From: Azoarcus olearius
GTDB taxonomy: Bacteria > Pseudomonadota > Gammaproteobacteria > Burkholderiales > Rhodocyclaceae
Length of the DNA: 64,000 nucleotides
Assembly: GCF_001682385.1 (NCBI RefSeq)
Contig: NZ_CP016210.1
Coordinates: forward strand, 682,001-746,000
Direction of reading: 5' to 3'
Position 1 is the stretch's first letter. Every line of letters begins with the position of its first letter. A program made the translations under genes and the position numbers. Below the pieces are notes generated by a model. It worked only from the letters and a program-made list of their open reading frames with translations, was not told where the DNA came from and searched no databases. Positions 34,898 to 43,498 of the stretch are shown in pieces.

Positions 34898-35206
34898 ATG
34901 CTTGCGAATGCTCCCTGTGCTGAGAAGACGCTGAATGCCGAGGACCGGCTGTCGGTGGTGGTGCAGTGCATGCAGGAAGGCGATTGCCCGGCGGCCTGCG
35001 TGGCCTACGGCGACTTCCGTGCCACCTTGCGTGAAACCCTGCAGGACGCTGATCTCGGCGGGGTGCTGCGCGACGCGCTGGCGGCCTTTTCGCAGAGCCT
35101 CGGCGCTGCGGACATCGCGCGGTGCTCCGGGCTGGCCGGCCGGCTGCGCGAGCAACTGCGCGCCAGCTTTCCGTCGCAGGCCGATCGCCTGCTACGTTTC
35201 TGCTGA
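34898..35206 (+). CDS. Hypothetical Cys-containing protein, about 102 residues
   Basis: A small protein with several cysteines (APCAEKTL, VVQCMQEGDCPAACVAYG, IARCSGL, LLRFC) and helical segments. No signal or membrane helix is seen. The C-x5-C-x3-C group could bind a metal, but no family is recognised. The start at 34898 was chosen over a GTG at 34883. It converges on znuA, 7 bp away. Confidence 0.6.
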   Translation: MLANAPCAEKTLNAEDRLSVVVQCMQEGDCPAACVAYGDFRATLRETLQDADLGGVLRDALAAFSQSLGAADIARCSGLAGRLREQLRASFPSQADRLLRFC

Positions 35207-35213
35207 GAACGGG

Positions 35214-36143
35214 TCAGCGCGCCGGGGCGGCAAGCGCCGCCACCAGCGTGCGCACGTTGTGCCGCATCAGGGCGAGGTAGTCGGGCGCGGGGCCACCCGC
35301 GGCCGACAGCGCATCCGAATACAGCGTGCCGCCCACCCGGGCCCCGCTTTCGCTGCGGATGCGTTCGATCAGGCGCGGGTCGGCAATGTTCTCCAGGAAC
35401 ACCGCAGGCACCTGTTCGGCCTTCAACTGGCGGATCAGCCGCGCCACGCCTTGCGCTGTCGGCTCGGCATTGTTGGATACGCCGACCGGCGCGAGAAAGC
35501 GCAGCCCGTAGGCGTGCGCCAGGTAGCCGAAGGCGTCGTGCGAGCTGACGACCTTGCGCCGCGTGGCGGGCAGGGTGGCCACCAGCGCGCGTAGTTCGGC
35601 GTCCAGTTCGCGTAGCTGGGCGCGATAGCGCGCCGCATTGGCACGATAGATCGCGGCGCCGGCCGGGTCGGTGCGGGCCAGCGCCTCGGCGATGTTGTCC
35701 ACGTAGCGTTCCGCATTGCGCGTGTCCTGCCACGCGTGCGGGTCCACCGCGTGCTGGTCGGGGCCCTTGCCGTCGTCGTGCGCGTGATCGTTCATCTCCA
35801 GCGTCGCCACGCCTTGCGCGGCCAACACCACTTCACCCCGGTAGCCCGCCGAGCGCGCCAGACGCGCGACCCAATCGTCAAAGCCCAGCCCGTTTGCCAC
35901 CACCAGCGCGGCGCTGCCGACCCGCCGGGCGTCGGACGGGCGCGGCTGGAAGGCGTGGGTGTCGCCGTCCTCGCCCACCAGGGCATGGACGGACACCCGC
36001 TCGCCGCCGACCTGGCGCACGAAATCGGCCAGGATGCTGAAGCTCGTCACCACTTCAAGCGGGGCGGCGAGCGCCGCGGCCGGGGCGGCGACGATGCAGA
36101 GCAGCAGTGCGCGCAGCGGGCGGGCGACGAAGGCGGGCAGCAT
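35214..36143 (-). CDS. znuA: Zinc ABC transporter substrate-binding protein ZnuA
   Basis: A 309-residue periplasmic metal-binding protein of cluster A-I. After the signal peptide (ALLLCIVAAPAAALA) it has VVTSFSILADFVRQVGGERV, THAFQPRPSDARR with a metal His, a His-rich loop (NDHAHDDGKGPDQHAVDPHAW) and VSSHDAFGYLAHAYGLRF with another His ligand. It delivers Zn(II), or possibly Mn(II), to ZnuBC. The His-rich loop and the linked zur gene favour zinc. It is the last gene of zur-[His-rich]-znuC-znuB-znuA, 2 bp after znuB. Confidence 0.93.
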   Translation of the reverse strand: MLPAFVARPLRALLLCIVAAPAAALAAPLEVVTSFSILADFVRQVGGERVSVHALVGEDGDTHAFQPRPSDARRVGSAALVVANGLGFDDWVARLARSAGYRGEVVLAAQGVATLEMNDHAHDDGKGPDQHAVDPHAWQDTRNAERYVDNIAEALARTDPAGAAIYRANAARYRAQLRELDAELRALVATLPATRRKVVSSHDAFGYLAHAYGLRFLAPVGVSNNAEPTAQGVARLIRQLKAEQVPAVFLENIADPRLIERIRSESGARVGGTLYSDALSAAGGPAPDYLALMRHNVRTLVAALAAPAR

Positions 36144-36145
36144 GG

Positions 36146-37030
36146 TCAGGATTCCAGGTGGCGGCGGACCGGCAGCCGGCCGGCGAGCAGGCCGCCGGGC
36201 GCCGCCAGCAGCGAGGCGAAATAGGCCAGCCCGCAGAGCAGCACGATGGCCGGCCCGGCTGGCACGTCGGCATGGAAGGACAGCAACAGGCCGCCCACCG
36301 AGCTGCCGAAGGCGATCGCCACCGCGAGCGCCAGCATGGCGGACAGCCGCCGCGCCCACAGCCGCGCGGCTGCCGCCGGCAGGATCATGATGCCCACCGC
36401 CATCAGGGTGCCGAGCGCATGGAAGCCGGCGACGAGATTGAGCACCACCAGCACCAGGAACCCGTAGTGCGCCACCGGCGACCAGCGTCCGACCGCACGC
36501 AGGAAGGCGGGGTCGAGGCATTCCAGCACCAGCGGGCGGAACAGCAGCGCGAGGCCGAACGCGGTGGCGCTGGCGATGCTGGCGATCAACACCAGCGAGC
36601 GGTCGTCAAGCGCGAGCACCGAGCCGAACAGCACATGCAGCAGATCGAGGTTGCGCCCGCGCAGCGACACGATCATCACGCCGGCCGCGAGCGACAGCAG
36701 GTAGAACGCGGCAAGGCTGGCGTCCTCCTTCAGCACCGAGGCGCGGGTGACCGCGCCGGCCGCGAACACCACCACCAGCCCGGCGACGATGCCGCCGACC
36801 GTCATCGCCCCCAGCGACAGCCCGAACGCGAGGTAGCCGAGCGCCGCGCCGGGCAGGATGGCGTGGCTCATCGCATCGCCCATCAGGCTCATGCGCCGCA
36901 GCAGCAGGAAGGCGCCCACCGGCGTCGCGCCGAGCGACAGCGCCAGGCAGCCGGCCAGCGCACGACGCATGAAGCCGAAGTCGGCGAACGGCGTGACGAG
37001 GTAGTCGATCACGACGGAAAGCAGGTTCAT
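36146..37030 (-). CDS. znuB: Zinc ABC transporter permease ZnuB
   Basis: A 294-residue inner-membrane permease of the ABC-3 family with about eight helices. The conserved LLRRMSLMGDAMSHAILPGAAL lies near residues 42-63, and the ATPase-contacting VLKEDASLAAFYLLSLAAG is further on. It forms the zinc channel with ZnuA and ZnuC. Its ATG overlaps the znuC stop by 4 nt (ATGA). Confidence 0.93.
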   Translation of the reverse strand: MNLLSVVIDYLVTPFADFGFMRRALAGCLALSLGATPVGAFLLLRRMSLMGDAMSHAILPGAALGYLAFGLSLGAMTVGGIVAGLVVVFAAGAVTRASVLKEDASLAAFYLLSLAAGVMIVSLRGRNLDLLHVLFGSVLALDDRSLVLIASIASATAFGLALLFRPLVLECLDPAFLRAVGRWSPVAHYGFLVLVVLNLVAGFHALGTLMAVGIMILPAAAARLWARRLSAMLALAVAIAFGSSVGGLLLSFHADVPAGPAIVLLCGLAYFASLLAAPGGLLAGRLPVRRHLES

Positions 37031-37797
37031 CGCCGGGCCTCCGCCGCTTCTTCGACGTGGCATTCCGGGGCGTAGTCGTCGAATGCCTCGGACAGGCGCC
37101 GCGCGCGTGCCAGCCGCTCGGCGGTCAGCACCTCGGCCGTGGGGCCGTAGGCGACCAGTTCGCGCGCCAGCAGCAGGCAATGCGGAAAGTGGCGGCGCAC
37201 CTGGTCGTAGTCGTGCACCACCGTAAGCACGGTGCGGCCCTGGGCGTGCCAGTCGAGAATCAGCCGCACCAGGTCGCCCACGGTGCGGGCGTCGATTGCG
37301 GCAAAGGGCTCGTCAAGCAGGATCAGTGGGGCATCCTGCAGGATCAGGCGGGCAAAGCGGGCGCGCTGCAACTGCCCGCCCGACAGCGAGCCGATCGCGC
37401 GGGCCTCGAAGCCGCCCAGGCCCACCGCGGTAAGCGCTGCCTCGATGCGCCGTGCATGCGCGGCGCCGACCCGGCCGAAGGCGCCGACCTCATGCCACAG
37501 GCCCATTGCCACCATTTCGAATACCGACAGCGGAAAGCTGTGATCCATCTCGCTGCGCTGGGGCATGTAGGCCACATCGGCGCGCCCGGCATCGGCCAGG
37601 CGGATGTGCCCGCCGATCGGGCGCAGTTCGCCCGCCAGTCCCTTCAGTAGCGTGGATTTGCCGGCCCCGTTGGGGCCGACCACGGCGACCAGCGCGCCCG
37701 GTGCGATCTCCACCGACAGATGATGCACCGCCGGGTGGCGCTCGTAGCCCAGCGTCAGGTTGTCGATGTGGATGGCCGGGGGCTTGACCGGGTGCAT
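37027..37797 (-). CDS. znuC: Zinc ABC transporter ATP-binding protein ZnuC
   Basis: A 256-residue ABC ATPase with Walker A GPNGAGKST, signature LSGGQLQRARFAR, Walker B LILLDEPFAAID and the H-loop VHDYDQV. It powers ZnuB. The C-terminus has a short His/Cys end (YAPECHVEEAAEARR). The ATG at 37797 was preferred to an earlier one at 37836. It follows the His-rich small gene by 8 bp. Confidence 0.93.
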   Translation of the reverse strand: MHPVKPPAIHIDNLTLGYERHPAVHHLSVEIAPGALVAVVGPNGAGKSTLLKGLAGELRPIGGHIRLADAGRADVAYMPQRSEMDHSFPLSVFEMVAMGLWHEVGAFGRVGAAHARRIEAALTAVGLGGFEARAIGSLSGGQLQRARFARLILQDAPLILLDEPFAAIDARTVGDLVRLILDWHAQGRTVLTVVHDYDQVRRHFPHCLLLARELVAYGPTAEVLTAERLARARRLSEAFDDYAPECHVEEAAEARR

Positions 37798-37805
37798 GGC
37801 CGGCC

Positions 37806-38027
37806 TCACCCCAGCGCCCAGGCGACGCACAGCCACAGCAGCGCGGTGGCGCCGGCCGCCCAGGCGATGCGGGCGCCCAAGCCGGCGAGCAGCGCGCTGC
37901 GCGGCATTGCGATGCGCGGCACATGGGCATGAGCGTGCGGCGCGGCGTGGGTGTGCGGATGGGGATGGGAGGCGGACATGGGCGCGGTATCGGCTGCCGG
38001 CGTTTCAGGGCGCGGGCGGGTTGTCAT
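37806..38027 (-). CDS. Small His-rich single-helix membrane protein
   Basis: A 73-residue protein, or 57 if started at the in-frame ATG 37979. The region around residues 21-35 is a run of His with Pro and Ala (HPHPHTHAAPHAHAHVP), followed by a hydrophobic helix near residues 45-70 (LLAGLGARIAWAAGATALL). Located between zur and znuC, it overlaps zur by 23 nt when started at 38027. It may hold zinc at the membrane for the Znu transporter. No family was recognised. Such genes are easily missed because of size. Confidence 0.65.
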   Translation of the reverse strand: MTTRPRPETPAADTAPMSASHPHPHTHAAPHAHAHVPRIAMPRSALLAGLGARIAWAAGATALLWLCVAWALG

Positions 38028-38529
38028 CTTCGGCGCTGCGGCCGCAGGCGGCGCAGGCGCCGTGCAGCACCAGCTCCGCGCGGTCGAGCTGAAAGCCGGC
38101 CGGCAGCGCGGCCGCGAGGCTGGGTTGCAGGTCTTCCAGACACACCACCTGGCCGCAGCGGTCGCAGTGGAAATGCGCGTGGTGATGCGCGCCGCGGGCG
38201 CGGATTTCGAAGCGCCACGCGCGGTCGCTGCCGGCGATGCGGCGCGCGATGCCCTGTTCGACCAGCCAGTCGAGCGCGCGGTACAGCGTCACCCTGTCGT
38301 GCGGCACCGCGCGCGCGGCGAGCGCGTGGCCGAGTTCATCGTGCGACAAGGGGTGCGCACTGCCCTGCAAGGCTTCGATGACCGCGACCCGGGTGCGGGT
38401 GACCCGCCCGCCGTGGTCGACGATCAACCGGCGCGCGGCGGAGTCGCCCGTGCTGCTGGCTGTCGATGAAAGCTTGGCGGTGGGATGGGAGGCGCGCACG
38501 CGGGTTGCAGTCCGTTGTAACTGCAACAT
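38005..38529 (-). CDS. zur: Fur-family zinc regulator (Zur)
   Basis: A 174-residue Fur-family repressor. It has a winged-helix N-terminal domain (TRTRVAVIEALQGSAHPLSHDELGHAL, VTLYRALDWLVEQGI) and a metal-binding C-terminal part with the HHHAHFHCDRC cluster and CAACG, the structural CxxC sites. Its place at the head of the znu genes supports zinc sensing rather than iron. A near-palindrome (TGCAACATTGTAGCA) spans the start codon. The N-terminal 30 residues are longer than usual and Ser/Thr-rich, so the true start could lie downstream. Confidence 0.9.
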   Translation of the reverse strand: MLQLQRTATRVRASHPTAKLSSTASSTGDSAARRLIVDHGGRVTRTRVAVIEALQGSAHPLSHDELGHALAARAVPHDRVTLYRALDWLVEQGIARRIAGSDRAWRFEIRARGAHHHAHFHCDRCGQVVCLEDLQPSLAAALPAGFQLDRAELVLHGACAACGRSAEDDNPPAP

Positions 38530-38536
38530 TGTAGCA
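38522..38536. promoter_or_regulatory. Putative Zur operator at the zur start
   Basis: TGCAACATTGTAGCA is a 15-bp inverted repeat with one mismatched pair, and a second repeat GTTGCAG/CTGCAAC (38504-38510 with 38521-38527) overlaps it. It covers the zur ATG, where self-repression is expected. The match to a known Zur consensus is only approximate. Confidence 0.45.
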
Positions 38537-38566
38537 TTAGCAACCCGCGGCGCGGCGGGTGCCTGA

Positions 38567-38929
38567 TCAGCCGCCGATCAGCGCCCCGAACTCGCGCTGC
38601 AGCAGCGCGGCGTCGCCCAGGTTCAGCTCGATCAGGCGGCGCAGATGGGTGATGCTGTCGAGGTCGATCTCGCGGCACACCAGGCCGAGGCGGCGGCCCT
38701 CGACATGCGCGACGTCGCCTTCCATGCGGACCAGGGCGTCGCTGTCCAGCTGCAGTTCGAGCAGGCAGCGTTCGCCGGGTGGCGGCAGCGTGGCCGGGTC
38801 GGGCGCCTCGATCAGCGCGCCTTTCAGCGACAGGTCGCAGACTTCGCATGCGATCTCCCGTCCGTCGATCAGCAGGTGCGCGCCGGTCTGGAAGCGGATG
38901 CGCGAAAAGTGGCGGTGTTCGACGCTCAT
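38567..38929 (-). CDS. PilZ-domain protein
   Basis: A 120-residue single PilZ domain. The RxxxR-type N-terminal segment reads HFSRIRF and the second motif is CDLSLKGALIE (D-x-S-x-x-G), the residues that hold c-di-GMP. The start at 38929 has a gggag site; an upstream ATG at 38968 is also possible. It could be a c-di-GMP receptor for the many c-di-GMP enzymes nearby. It lies 37 bp before zur on the same strand and next to the adhesion locus on the other side. Confidence 0.85.
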   Translation of the reverse strand: MSVEHRHFSRIRFQTGAHLLIDGREIACEVCDLSLKGALIEAPDPATLPPPGERCLLELQLDSDALVRMEGDVAHVEGRRLGLVCREIDLDSITHLRRLIELNLGDAALLQREFGALIGG

Positions 38930-39164
38930 GCTGTTCTCCCGGCGCGCCTGCGCGCCTACTCCGTTCATACGATTCGACCGTCCGTCGGATGGCGCCGAAA
39001 AGCCACTTCAAAGCGGGCACGCGTCACGCTCCGGGCCTTCACCCCGTGCGACAATCCGCGCCGGTTGCCCACGTTGGGCTTAGGGTGTTCGGCTATTCGA
39101 CTCGCTGTTGGTTGCTTTGACCTTCGCAGTAGGCCGGCATGGAACTTCGGGAGTATCGCTGGCC

Positions 39165-41351
39165 GTGGCTGAAGGACTGGTATCGGATTATGCACCGGGC
39201 TCGGACGGGGTTGCCGCCGCTGCTCGGGGAAGTGGAGCGCATCACGCCCTGGTCGACTGCCTGCTGCTGGTCGCGCGCGCCCATGGCGTCGCGGTCACCC
39301 GCGACGCGGTGCTGGCCGGCCTGCCGGTGGGCGACGAAGGGCTGCCGCCTTCGCTGTTCGAACGTGCCGCGCGGCGCGCGGGCCTGAGCAGCCGCATCGT
39401 TTCGCTGCCGCTGGAGCGCCTGAACGACGCGCTGGCGCCCACCGTGCTGCTGCTGCGCGAGGATTCCGCCTGCGTGCTCACCGGCTGGAATGCGGACCGC
39501 AGCGTGGCCCGCGTGGTGTTTCCCGAACTCGGCGACGCGGTGGTCGAGCTTGCCCGCGACGACCTTGCCGCGCGCTACATCGGCCGTGCCATCTACGTGC
39601 GTCCGCGCCAGCATTTCGACGCCCGCACGCCGGTCGTGCGCCAGCAGCGCGGCCATCACTGGTTCTGGGGCGTCATCGGCGAAAGCCGTTCGCTCTACCG
39701 CGACGTGCTGCTTGCCGCCTTCATGATCAACGTGTTCGCGCTCGGCATGCCGCTGTTCACGATGAATGTGTACGACCGCGTCGTGCCCAACAACGCCACC
39801 GAGACGCTGTGGGTGCTGGCGGTGGGCGTGGTGGTGGTGCTGGTGGCCGACCTCGTGCTGCGCACCTTGCGCGGTTATTTCATCGACCTCGCCGGCAATC
39901 GGGCCGACGTCAAGATTTCCTCCCACATCATGGAGCGCGTGCTGGGCATGCGCATGGAAGAGCGGCCGCCCTCGGCCGGCTCCTTCGCCGCCAACCTGCG
40001 CGCGTTCGAATCGGTGCGCGACTTCATCGGCTCGGCCACCGTGGTGTCCTTCATCGACCTGCCCTTCGCGCTGGTCTTCCTGGTGGTGATCGGCTGGATC
40101 GCGTGGCCGCTGCTGCTGCCTTTCGTCATCGGCGTCGCCATCGTGCTGCTGTACGCGCTGAGCGTGCAGGGGCGCATGCACGAACTGTCGGAGATGACCT
40201 ACCGCGCGGGCGCGCAACGCAATGCGACGCTGGTCGAAGGCCTGGTCGGCCTCGAGACGCTGAAGGCGCTTGGCGCCGAGGCGCCGCTGCAGCGCAAGTG
40301 GGAGAAGAGCGCTGCGCTGCTGGCGCGCGTGGCGGCCCAGTTGCGCCTGTTGTCGGCCACCGCCACCAACGGCACCTCGGTGGTACAGCAGGTGGTCAAC
40401 GTCGTCATCATCGTCGCCGGCGTCTATCTGATCGGCCGCAACGAACTGTCGATGGGCGGCCTGATCGCGTGCTACATGCTGGCCTCGCGGGCGATGGCGC
40501 CGATCGGCCAGGTCGCCGGGCTGCTGATCCAGTACCACAACGCCTCCACCGCGCTCGAATCGCTGGACCAGATGATGCAGCGTGAAGTGGAGCGCCCCGA
40601 GGGCAGCACCTTCATCAGCCGCGGCAGCTTCGAAGGCGAGATCGAGTTCCGCGACGTCGGCTTCCGCTACCCCGGCCAGCAGACCGAGGCGCTGCGCGGG
40701 GTGTCGTTCCGCATCCGCGCGGGCGAGCGCGTCGGCGTGCTGGGCCGCGTCGGCTCCGGCAAGACCACGCTCGAAAAGCTCATCCTCGGCCTCTACCGCC
40801 CGACCTCGGGCGCGGTGCTGATCGACGGCATCGACATGCGCCAACTCGATCCGGCCGAACTGCGCCGCCATATCGGCTACGTGCAGCAGGACGTCACGCT
40901 GTTCTATGGCTCGCTGCGCGAGAACCTGACCATGGGCGCGCCGCTGGCCGAGGACGCCGACGTGATCCGCGCGGCCGAGGTGGCCGGCATCGCCGACTTC
41001 GTCAATGCCCACCCGCAGGGGTTCGAGATGCTGATCGGCGAGCGCGGCGAATCGCTCTCGGGCGGCCAGCGCCAAGGCGTCGCGATCGCGCGCGCGGTCA
41101 TCAACGATCCGCCCATCCTGCTGCTCGACGAACCCACTGCGTCGATGGACCACTCCAGCGAGGAGGGCGTGAAGCGCCGCCTCGGCGAGTACGCGAAGAA
41201 CAAGACCATGATCGTGATCACCCACCGTACCTCGCTGCTCGACCTGGTCGATCGCGTCATCGTGGTCGATGGCGGCCGCATCGTCGCCGACGGTCCCAAG
41301 GCGCAGGTGGTGGAAGCGTTGCGCCAGGGTCGCATCGGGAGGGTCGGCTGA
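39165..41351 (+). CDS. lapB: Type I secretion ABC exporter, LapB-like
   Basis: A 728-residue ABC exporter of the LapB/RTX-adhesin type. The N-terminal C39-like domain (about residues 20-140) contains HHALVDCLLLVARAHG but not the catalytic layout of a C39 peptidase, as usual in this family. Six helices (160-420) and an ATPase follow (Walker A GRVGSGKTT, LSGGQRQGVA, Walker B PILLLDEPTASMD, His in ITHRTS). It exports the LapA-like adhesin. The start is uncertain: GTG 39165 after gggag gives the family length; TTG 39108 is possible. lapC overlaps its stop (TGATG). Confidence 0.9.
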   Translation: MAEGLVSDYAPGSDGVAAAARGSGAHHALVDCLLLVARAHGVAVTRDAVLAGLPVGDEGLPPSLFERAARRAGLSSRIVSLPLERLNDALAPTVLLLREDSACVLTGWNADRSVARVVFPELGDAVVELARDDLAARYIGRAIYVRPRQHFDARTPVVRQQRGHHWFWGVIGESRSLYRDVLLAAFMINVFALGMPLFTMNVYDRVVPNNATETLWVLAVGVVVVLVADLVLRTLRGYFIDLAGNRADVKISSHIMERVLGMRMEERPPSAGSFAANLRAFESVRDFIGSATVVSFIDLPFALVFLVVIGWIAWPLLLPFVIGVAIVLLYALSVQGRMHELSEMTYRAGAQRNATLVEGLVGLETLKALGAEAPLQRKWEKSAALLARVAAQLRLLSATATNGTSVVQQVVNVVIIVAGVYLIGRNELSMGGLIACYMLASRAMAPIGQVAGLLIQYHNASTALESLDQMMQREVERPEGSTFISRGSFEGEIEFRDVGFRYPGQQTEALRGVSFRIRAGERVGVLGRVGSGKTTLEKLILGLYRPTSGAVLIDGIDMRQLDPAELRRHIGYVQQDVTLFYGSLRENLTMGAPLAEDADVIRAAEVAGIADFVNAHPQGFEMLIGERGESLSGGQRQGVAIARAVINDPPILLLDEPTASMDHSSEEGVKRRLGEYAKNKTMIVITHRTSLLDLVDRVIVVDGGRIVADGPKAQVVEALRQGRIGRVG

Positions 41352-42766
41352 TGGCTGCGTTCGGGCAAGACGTCTTCAGGCGCTTCGGCACGGTCACCGA
41401 ACGCTTCTCCGGCACCGGCGGCAAACTCTTCGGCGGCCTGCTCGCGCGCCTGTCGAGCGTGGAGCGCGACGACAGCCTGGACTGGGCGAGCGACGCCGAC
41501 TGGGCGCGCCTGCAGCAGGAGCCGCTGCGCGCGCGCGCGGTACTCAAGGTAAGCGCGATCGCGCTGCTGGTGCTGCTCGGCTGGGCCGCGGTGGCGCATG
41601 TGGACGAGGTGACCAAGGGCGACGGCAAGGTGATCCCGTCCAGCCAGCTGCAGATCATCCAGTCGGTCGATGGCGGCGTGGTGGAGTCGATCGCGGTGCG
41701 CGAGGGCGAGGTGGTCGAGGCCGGGCAGCTGCTGCTCAAGGTCGATCCCACCCGTTTCATGTCCTCGCTGCTGGAAAACCGCGCCGAGTTCCTCGCGCTG
41801 GAAATCAAGCGCCGGCGGCTCGAGGCGCTGACCCAGGGGACGCCGTTCTCGGTGCCGGCCGAGCTGGAGAAGGAGGCGGCGGACATCGCCGCCCACGAGC
41901 GCCGGCTGTATGAATCTAGCCGCGCCGAGATGGACGCGCAGCAGTCGATCGCGCGCGACCAGCTGCGCCAGCGCGAGCAGGAACTCAACGAGGTGCGCGC
42001 CCGCAGTGAGAACGCCGCCCGCGCCTACGAACTGGTGCAGCAGGAACTCAAGGTCACCAAGCCGCTCGCGGCCTCCGGCGCGGTATCCGAGGTCGAACTG
42101 CTGCGTCTGGAGCGCGACGTGTCGCGCTTGCGCGGCGAGCGCGAGCAGAGCGCGGCGCAGATTTCGCGCATCCAGTCGGCCATCGCCGAATCCACGCGCA
42201 AGATCCAGGAGATCGAGCTGACGGTGCGCAACCAGCTGCGCAACGAGCTTTCGGACACCATGGCTCGGCTGGGCAGCCTGACCCAGGGCAGCCGCATGCT
42301 GGCCGACCGCGTCAAGCACGCCGAAATCCGCGCGCCGATGCGCGGCACGGTCAAGCGCATCCTCGTCAACACCGTGGGTGGCGTGGTCCAGCCGGGCAAG
42401 GAAGTGGCCGAGATCGTGCCGCTCGACGACGCGCTGATCCTCGAAGCGCAGGTCAAGCCGAGCGACATCGCCTTCCTGCGCCCGGGTCAGTCGGCGCTGG
42501 TCAAGTTCTCCGCGTACGACTTCTCGATCTACGGCGGCCTGGAGGCGGTCGTGGACCAGATTTCCGCCGACACCGTGGTCGATGCAAAGGGTTCCGCCTT
42601 CTACGTGGTGCGGGTGCGCACGCTGCGTTCCTCTCTGGGTGAAAACCTGCCGATCATTCCGGGCATGGTGGCCGAAGTGGACATCCTGACCGGCAAGAAG
42701 ACCATCCTCTCCTACCTGCTGAAGCCCGTGCTGCGGGCCAAGGCCAACGCACTGTCCGAACGATGA
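41351..42766 (+). CDS. lapC: Type I secretion adaptor, LapC-like (HlyD family)
   Basis: A 471-residue membrane-fusion protein linking LapB to the outer-membrane channel. It has a cytoplasmic N-terminus, one helix (about residues 62-82), a barrel/lipoyl domain (IIQSVDGGVVESIAVREGEV), a long coiled coil (about 150-320) and the HlyD C-terminal part (YDFSIYGGLEAVVDQISADT). It overlaps lapB by one base and luxR-like by 4 nt, so the three are co-translated. Confidence 0.92.
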   Translation: MAAFGQDVFRRFGTVTERFSGTGGKLFGGLLARLSSVERDDSLDWASDADWARLQQEPLRARAVLKVSAIALLVLLGWAAVAHVDEVTKGDGKVIPSSQLQIIQSVDGGVVESIAVREGEVVEAGQLLLKVDPTRFMSSLLENRAEFLALEIKRRRLEALTQGTPFSVPAELEKEAADIAAHERRLYESSRAEMDAQQSIARDQLRQREQELNEVRARSENAARAYELVQQELKVTKPLAASGAVSEVELLRLERDVSRLRGEREQSAAQISRIQSAIAESTRKIQEIELTVRNQLRNELSDTMARLGSLTQGSRMLADRVKHAEIRAPMRGTVKRILVNTVGGVVQPGKEVAEIVPLDDALILEAQVKPSDIAFLRPGQSALVKFSAYDFSIYGGLEAVVDQISADTVVDAKGSAFYVVRVRTLRSSLGENLPIIPGMVAEVDILTGKKTILSYLLKPVLRAKANALSER

Positions 42767-43374
42767 GCCGACACTTCTTCCTCACCCGCAACGGATTTTC
42801 CTCACCCCGGTGGACCGAAGCGTTCCCGCACGCCGTCGTTGCCGCGAACGCCGACGGTGTCGCGCCCGCTGCCGGCGACCGCGTCTGGTTGTGCGCCGAG
42901 TTGCCGGACTGGCGCAGCCGTATCGGCACCCTGGCCGCGGCCGGGGTGATCGTGGTGGTGCTGTCGCTGCAGCCGGATGAAAGCGAAGGCCTGGCCGCGC
43001 TCGAGCTGGGCGCGCGCGGTTATGCGCACGGGCTGGCCACCGCGGCGCTGCTGCAGGAGATCGACACCGTGGTCTCGCACGGCGGGTTGTGGGTGGGCGA
43101 GACGCTGATGGGACGCCTGCTGACCGCGCTGCGCCCGCGCCTGCCGGCGATGCGTACCGACGTGCTCGCAGGGCTGTCGCCGCGCGAAGCCGAGGTGGCC
43201 CAGGCGGTTGCCGCCGGCATGACCAACAAGGAGGTTGCGCGCACGCTGGGCGTGACCGAACGCACGGTCAAGGCGCACCTGGGCGCGATCTTCGAAAAGC
43301 TCGGCGTACGCGACCGCCTGCAACTGGTGCTGCGCGTCGGCGCCAGCCAGGCCGCGGCGGCCACCGCGCCGTGA
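42763..43374 (+). CDS. LuxR-type response regulator with degenerate receiver
   Basis: A 203-residue regulator. The C-terminal LuxR HTH is complete (LSPREAEVAQAVAAGMTNKE, VARTLGVTERTVKAHLGAIF). The N-terminal domain looks like a receiver (RIGTLAAAGVIVVVLSLQPD, ALELGARGYAHG) but the phospho-acceptor strand reads RVWLCAELPDWRSR with no clear Asp site. It is therefore probably not controlled by normal phosphorylation. Its ATG overlaps the lapC stop as ATGA, so it is made with the exporter and may control the adhesin gene that follows it after 124 bp. Confidence 0.85.
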   Translation: MSRHFFLTRNGFSSPRWTEAFPHAVVAANADGVAPAAGDRVWLCAELPDWRSRIGTLAAAGVIVVVLSLQPDESEGLAALELGARGYAHGLATAALLQEIDTVVSHGGLWVGETLMGRLLTALRPRLPAMRTDVLAGLSPREAEVAQAVAAGMTNKEVARTLGVTERTVKAHLGAIFEKLGVRDRLQLVLRVGASQAAAATAP

Positions 43375-43498
43375 CCTCCGTCACCCACTGTCCTTCGGTC
43401 CAATAGGCCGCCCCGGGCGGGCGTCCTAGGATGGACTCGTCACGAATTCCCGTCCGGCTGCCGCCGGGCTCCATGAACTTCCCGAATTGAGGTCTGCA

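Noticed and set aside
39165-39600. C39 peptidase activity in the LapB-like N-terminus
   Set aside because: A Cys is present in VDCLLLVARAHG, but it is in the C39-like position found in non-cleaving adhesin exporters and the rest of the active site is not seen.
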